Shown here one piece after another: positions 33,560-36,064 of a stretch of DNA of 36,064 nucleotides. Numbering within the stretch: the stretch's first letter is position 1; the number at the start of each line of letters is the position of its first letter. This stretch comes from an uncultured bacterium (GTDB lineage: Bacteria; Bacteroidota; Rhodothermia; Rhodothermales; UBA10348), in assembly GCA_938018055.1 (NCBI GenBank), contig CALIKL010000004.1:1-36064 (forward strand). The letters run 5' to 3'. Made by a program: the position numbers and the translations under genes. Under the pieces are notes generated by a model. That model was not told the origin of the DNA, made no database searches, and saw only the letters and a program-made list of their open reading frames with translations.

Positions 33560-34264
33560 TCACGAAAAGCGACTCAGGTCGGCACCCGCTTCAAGTTCAA
33601 TAACGGGCTCGCTGCCAAGGTACAGCCGGGCCCCGTTGCTTCCACACAGGACCATGGACGTTCCCTCAACCTGTAGCCAAGCTCCTTCCCGCATCGCGAC
33701 GACGGGCACCTCCGGGTTGATGACCACGAACTCTTGCAGCCGCTCATCGCGTGTCTCGCCCATATGTTTGTCTGGGTGAGCATCAAGGTAATGCGGGTTG
33801 ATCTGTGCTCGGATCAAACCAAATGCATTGAACGATGCCGGTTCGATGATGGGCATGTCATTGGTCGTACACAGTCGAGGAGAGGCAACATTCGCACCAG
33901 CGCTCCAACCCATGTAGGGGGTGCCAGAACGTGCTTTGTCTTGGACGAGACTGACCAGGTCAAAGACGTGCAGATCATGGACCAACTTGAACGTATTGCC
34001 ACCACCGACCAGGATGGCGTCAGCATCCTCGATGACTTTGGCAGGGTCGTTGGACCGATGTACGCTCTTCACCATGTGATTCGGCAGGCCAGCAGCGACC
34101 ATGGCCTCATACTCGTCGTACGAAAATCGAACCGCGGCAAAGGGGATGAAGGCGATCCTGTGTGATCGCGAGCCAAGCAACCAATCAACCCCTTTTTGTG
34201 CGTGTTCCAGATATCCCGTTCCGTGCGTTCGGGATGTCGACAGAAGGAGGTGCTTTCGGGTCAC
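33560..34264 (-). CDS. pepE: Peptidase E (alpha-aspartyl dipeptidase, S51)
   Basis: PepE is a cytoplasmic serine dipeptidase that cleaves Asp-X dipeptides. The 234-residue product has the amidotransferase-like fold, with the nucleophile elbow GWSAGAN (119-125, S121), the upstream AILVGGGNTFKL glycine motif (83-94) and the downstream INPHYLDAHPDKHMGETRDERLQEF segment carrying the catalytic His. The start appears to be GTG one base after the alanine dehydrogenase stop, so the two are surely co-transcribed. Released aspartate and other amino acids would feed the neighbouring catabolic enzymes. Confidence 0.93.
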   Translation of the reverse strand: MTRKHLLLSTSRTHGTGYLEHAQKGVDWLLGSRSHRIAFIPFAAVRFSYDEYEAMVAAGLPNHMVKSVHRSNDPAKVIEDADAILVGGGNTFKLVHDLHVFDLVSLVQDKARSGTPYMGWSAGANVASPRLCTTNDMPIIEPASFNAFGLIRAQINPHYLDAHPDKHMGETRDERLQEFVVINPEVPVVAMREGAWLQVEGTSMVLCGSNGARLYLGSEPVIELEAGADLSRFS

Positions 34265-34265
34265 G

Positions 34266-35486
34266 TCAGATGCCGGATGCGATCAGGAGTTCAATATCAC
34301 GATGAGGAATACCGAACATCGTGGCCAGGCTCTTCTTTGTCAGATGCTTGCGATACACGTAGGTCCCATTACGCAGGCCCACATCCATCCATAACGCCTC
34401 ATTGACAGAAGCCGCCTCGCCAATCCTGATGACATACGGGACAAGGACATTGGTCAAGGCATAGGTGGCTGTGCGGGCTGCATTAGACGGCATGTTGGGC
34501 ACGCCGTAATGAATCACGCCGTGACGACGGAAGACCGGATCGGAATGCGTGGTTGGCTGGCTGGTCTCGATGCAGCCACCTTGATCCATCATGGTATCCA
34601 CGATGACGGATCCGTCCCTCATGGAGGCAACCATTTCCTCTGTGACTACAATAGGCGACCGGGCCCCGGCAGCCATCATGGCACCAATCACCACATCGGC
34701 GCTCTCGAGCGCTCCTGCGAGATATTGCTGGGTCGCCATGGCCGTGGTAATGCCCCGCCCCAGATAGTGCTCAAGGGCACGAAGGGCACCAAGGTCATTG
34801 TCCAGAACGATCACGTGCGCACCAAACCCCAGTGCCGTGCGGGCAGCCCATTCACCTACGACTCCCGCTCCGAGAATGACCACGTTTGACGGAGGCACCC
34901 CCGAAATTCCGCCCAGCATGATGCCTCGGCCATCCTCGGCACTTTCCAGGTATCGAGCAGCGATTTGGATAGCCATCGATCCCATGATTTCGTGCATCAT
35001 CCGCACGATGGGCAAACTGCCATCGGAGTCTCGAATGAACTCGAATCCCAGACCAGTGACGCCTTTATCTATCGTCCGCTTCAGGAAAACAGGCGAGGTG
35101 TTGCCCAGATGGACTGCTGAAATCAGGACTTGTCGATCCTGCAGCAGCTCCGCCTCATCGTCGGTCGGTGGACCGACCTTTACAATCAAATTGCTGTTCG
35201 CATACACATCAGCAGCAGAAGCGGTGATTTCAGCACCTGCATCCGCGTATTCCGTATCTGCGAAGTTCGCGCCTTCTCCTGCACCCTGCCCGACCAGTAC
35301 GCGATGTCCATTCGCCACCAGCGACGCCACGCCTGAAGGGGCAAGCGAGACGCGGCGTTCGTCTTCAGAGGCCTCTTTCGGGACACCGATGATAAGCGAC
35401 TGTCCTTTCTGATCGACCGGCTTCTTCTTCTCCTTGGTCAGGACCCCGGCTTCTAGGCCAAGTCCCTGAAGTGAAGGTACTTCCAT
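34266..35486 (-). CDS. ald: Alanine dehydrogenase
   Basis: Ald converts L-alanine and NAD+ to pyruvate, ammonia and NADH. The 406-residue product shows the AlaDH/PNT N-terminal domain (IGVPKEASEDERRVSLAPSGV from about 33), substrate-site lysine in LIVKVGPP (about 99-106) and histidine in AVHLGN, then the NAD-binding Rossmann motif VVILGAGVVGEWAARTAL (about 202-219) and DNDLGALRALE. About 30 residues precede the canonical start (MEVPSLQGLGLEAGVLTKEKKKP), longer than the 370-residue Bacillus enzyme. Proton-pumping transhydrogenase is excluded because no membrane domain or PntB partner is present. It pairs with pepE at a 1-base gap. Confidence 0.92.
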   Translation of the reverse strand: MEVPSLQGLGLEAGVLTKEKKKPVDQKGQSLIIGVPKEASEDERRVSLAPSGVASLVANGHRVLVGQGAGEGANFADTEYADAGAEITASAADVYANSNLIVKVGPPTDDEAELLQDRQVLISAVHLGNTSPVFLKRTIDKGVTGLGFEFIRDSDGSLPIVRMMHEIMGSMAIQIAARYLESAEDGRGIMLGGISGVPPSNVVILGAGVVGEWAARTALGFGAHVIVLDNDLGALRALEHYLGRGITTAMATQQYLAGALESADVVIGAMMAAGARSPIVVTEEMVASMRDGSVIVDTMMDQGGCIETSQPTTHSDPVFRRHGVIHYGVPNMPSNAARTATYALTNVLVPYVIRIGEAASVNEALWMDVGLRNGTYVYRKHLTKKSLATMFGIPHRDIELLIASGI

Positions 35487-35551
35487 AGGGCGGGCGGAAT
35501 GGTTGGCAGGTCAATATACGTTCAGCTGCAGGCCTACACTATACGGGTCGC

Positions 35552-36064
35552 TCAGCGAGAAGCCCAATGACTCATGATGATTGCTCCGGCGACGGCAGCG
35601 TTGAGACTCTCCACCCCTTTGCGTCCTTGCGATCCCGGGATGGAAACGGCACCGGTAGCAAGTCGGCGCACGGCGTCGGAGACGCCGTGCGCCTCACTGC
35701 CAATAACCAAAACGGACGGGGTCTCGACTTGCCAGGAACCGACATCTTCCCCGTTCATGTCAGCCACCCAGACCGAAACGCCACCATCCAGCGCCTGACG
35801 AATCCAATCCACAGAATTCTCGGGCCGCTCAATACGCACATCCCAAATGCCTCCCATGGTCGAGCGCACGACCTTGGGTGAAAATGGATCCGCGCTTTCG
35901 CGTCCCAGGGCCACGCAATCGATCCCCAGCCAGGCGGCAGTCCGGATCAGGGTCCCCACGTTACCCGGATCTTGAACTCCGTCAAGAAACAGGGTCCGAT
36001 TGGGTGTGCCCTTTTCATGTCCAGAATCCGGAATCCGAACGACGGCTGAAATACCCGGAGCCGT
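35552..36064 (-). CDS. SpoU/TrmH-family RNA 2'-O-methyltransferase (5' end beyond window)
   Basis: The SPOUT-class enzyme methylates ribose 2'-OH in rRNA or tRNA using SAM held in a trefoil knot. 170 codons are visible before the right edge; the frame is open to the last base, so the N-terminal part is missing. Motif 1 is LFLDGVQDPGNVGTLIRTAAW (spanning 35937-35990), motif 2 is SVLVIGSEAHGVSD and motif 3 is VSIPGSQGRKGVESLNAAVAGAI. A GTG inside motif 1 (35957-35959) could be mistaken for the start but would delete the catalytic Asn/Arg region. The gene ends 65 bases upstream of ald on the same strand. RNA target cannot be told. Confidence 0.93.
   Translation of the reverse strand, partial: TAPGISAVVRIPDSGHEKGTPNRTLFLDGVQDPGNVGTLIRTAAWLGIDCVALGRESADPFSPKVVRSTMGGIWDVRIERPENSVDWIRQALDGGVSVWVADMNGEDVGSWQVETPSVLVIGSEAHGVSDAVRRLATGAVSIPGSQGRKGVESLNAAVAGAIIMSHWASR

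Noticed and set aside
35552-35959. A complete 135-residue methyltransferase starting at GTG 35959
   Set aside because: The GTG lies inside conserved motif 1 and the frame stays open to the window edge, so the gene is longer and truncated by the window.
1-36064. tRNA, rRNA, CRISPR, insertion-sequence or prophage features
   Set aside because: No T-loop/acceptor patterns, repeat-spacer arrays, transposase-like frames or long terminal repeats were seen in the intergenic regions.

Overview
This window looks like chromosomal DNA from a GC-rich member of the Bacteroidota/Rhodothermota branch, most likely Rhodothermales-like. The reasons are: a primary sigma factor without region 1.1; a folP-cdaA gene pair of the kind common in this phylum; a secreted peptidase ending in a type IX secretion (T9SS) sorting domain; many starts without a Shine-Dalgarno sequence; and no plasmid, phage or IS genes. 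The taxonomic placement is inference. I saw no rRNA, tRNA, CRISPR or transposon. The right end cuts through a SpoU-family methyltransferase gene.

Region 1 (1-13050) is mostly minus-strand housekeeping and regulation: an ECF sigma factor with its terminator, holA, der, an EcsC-family protein, an orphan NtrC-type sigma-54 response regulator, uppP, an RqcH/NFACT ribosome-rescue protein, two small membrane proteins, an RsbW-like anti-sigma ATPase overlapping a partner with a STAS-like N terminus, the primary sigma factor and a GH3-family adenylating enzyme.

Region 2 (13169-15656) is a plus-strand operon: folP, a possible 34-codon linker ORF, cdaA (c-di-AMP synthase) and pcm. It converges, with only 4 bases to spare, on a minus-strand operon (15661-18773) holding a membrane protein with GAF-like and degenerate GGDEF-like regions, deoB, and two EutN/CcmL shell-vertex paralogues. 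The pairing of phosphopentomutase with two microcompartment pentamer genes is the most unusual gene arrangement here.

Region 3 (18774-19559) is a 786-base stretch without a confident gene. It holds a near-consensus -24/-12 (sigma-54-type) promoter followed about 130 bases later by a strong intrinsic terminator on the same strand. This suggests a small RNA of about 170 nt. A possible 104-codon ORF lies beyond it.

Region 4 (19560-22600) holds a KamA-type radical-SAM aminomutase tightly linked to a D-Ala-D-Ala-ligase-like ATP-grasp enzyme, then a divergent secreted cyclase-family lipoprotein.

Region 5 (22647-35486) is one long minus-strand run with a protein and amino-acid scavenging theme: alanine dehydrogenase, PepE dipeptidase, YceH-like protein, hutU-hutH-hutI, a one-domain asparaginase, a T9SS-exported gluzincin metallopeptidase, a secreted M14 carboxypeptidase and ftsX. 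Together these could take external protein to peptides, then to amino acids, then to glutamate and pyruvate. Formiminoglutamate processing (HutG/HutF) and a hut regulator are not in the window.
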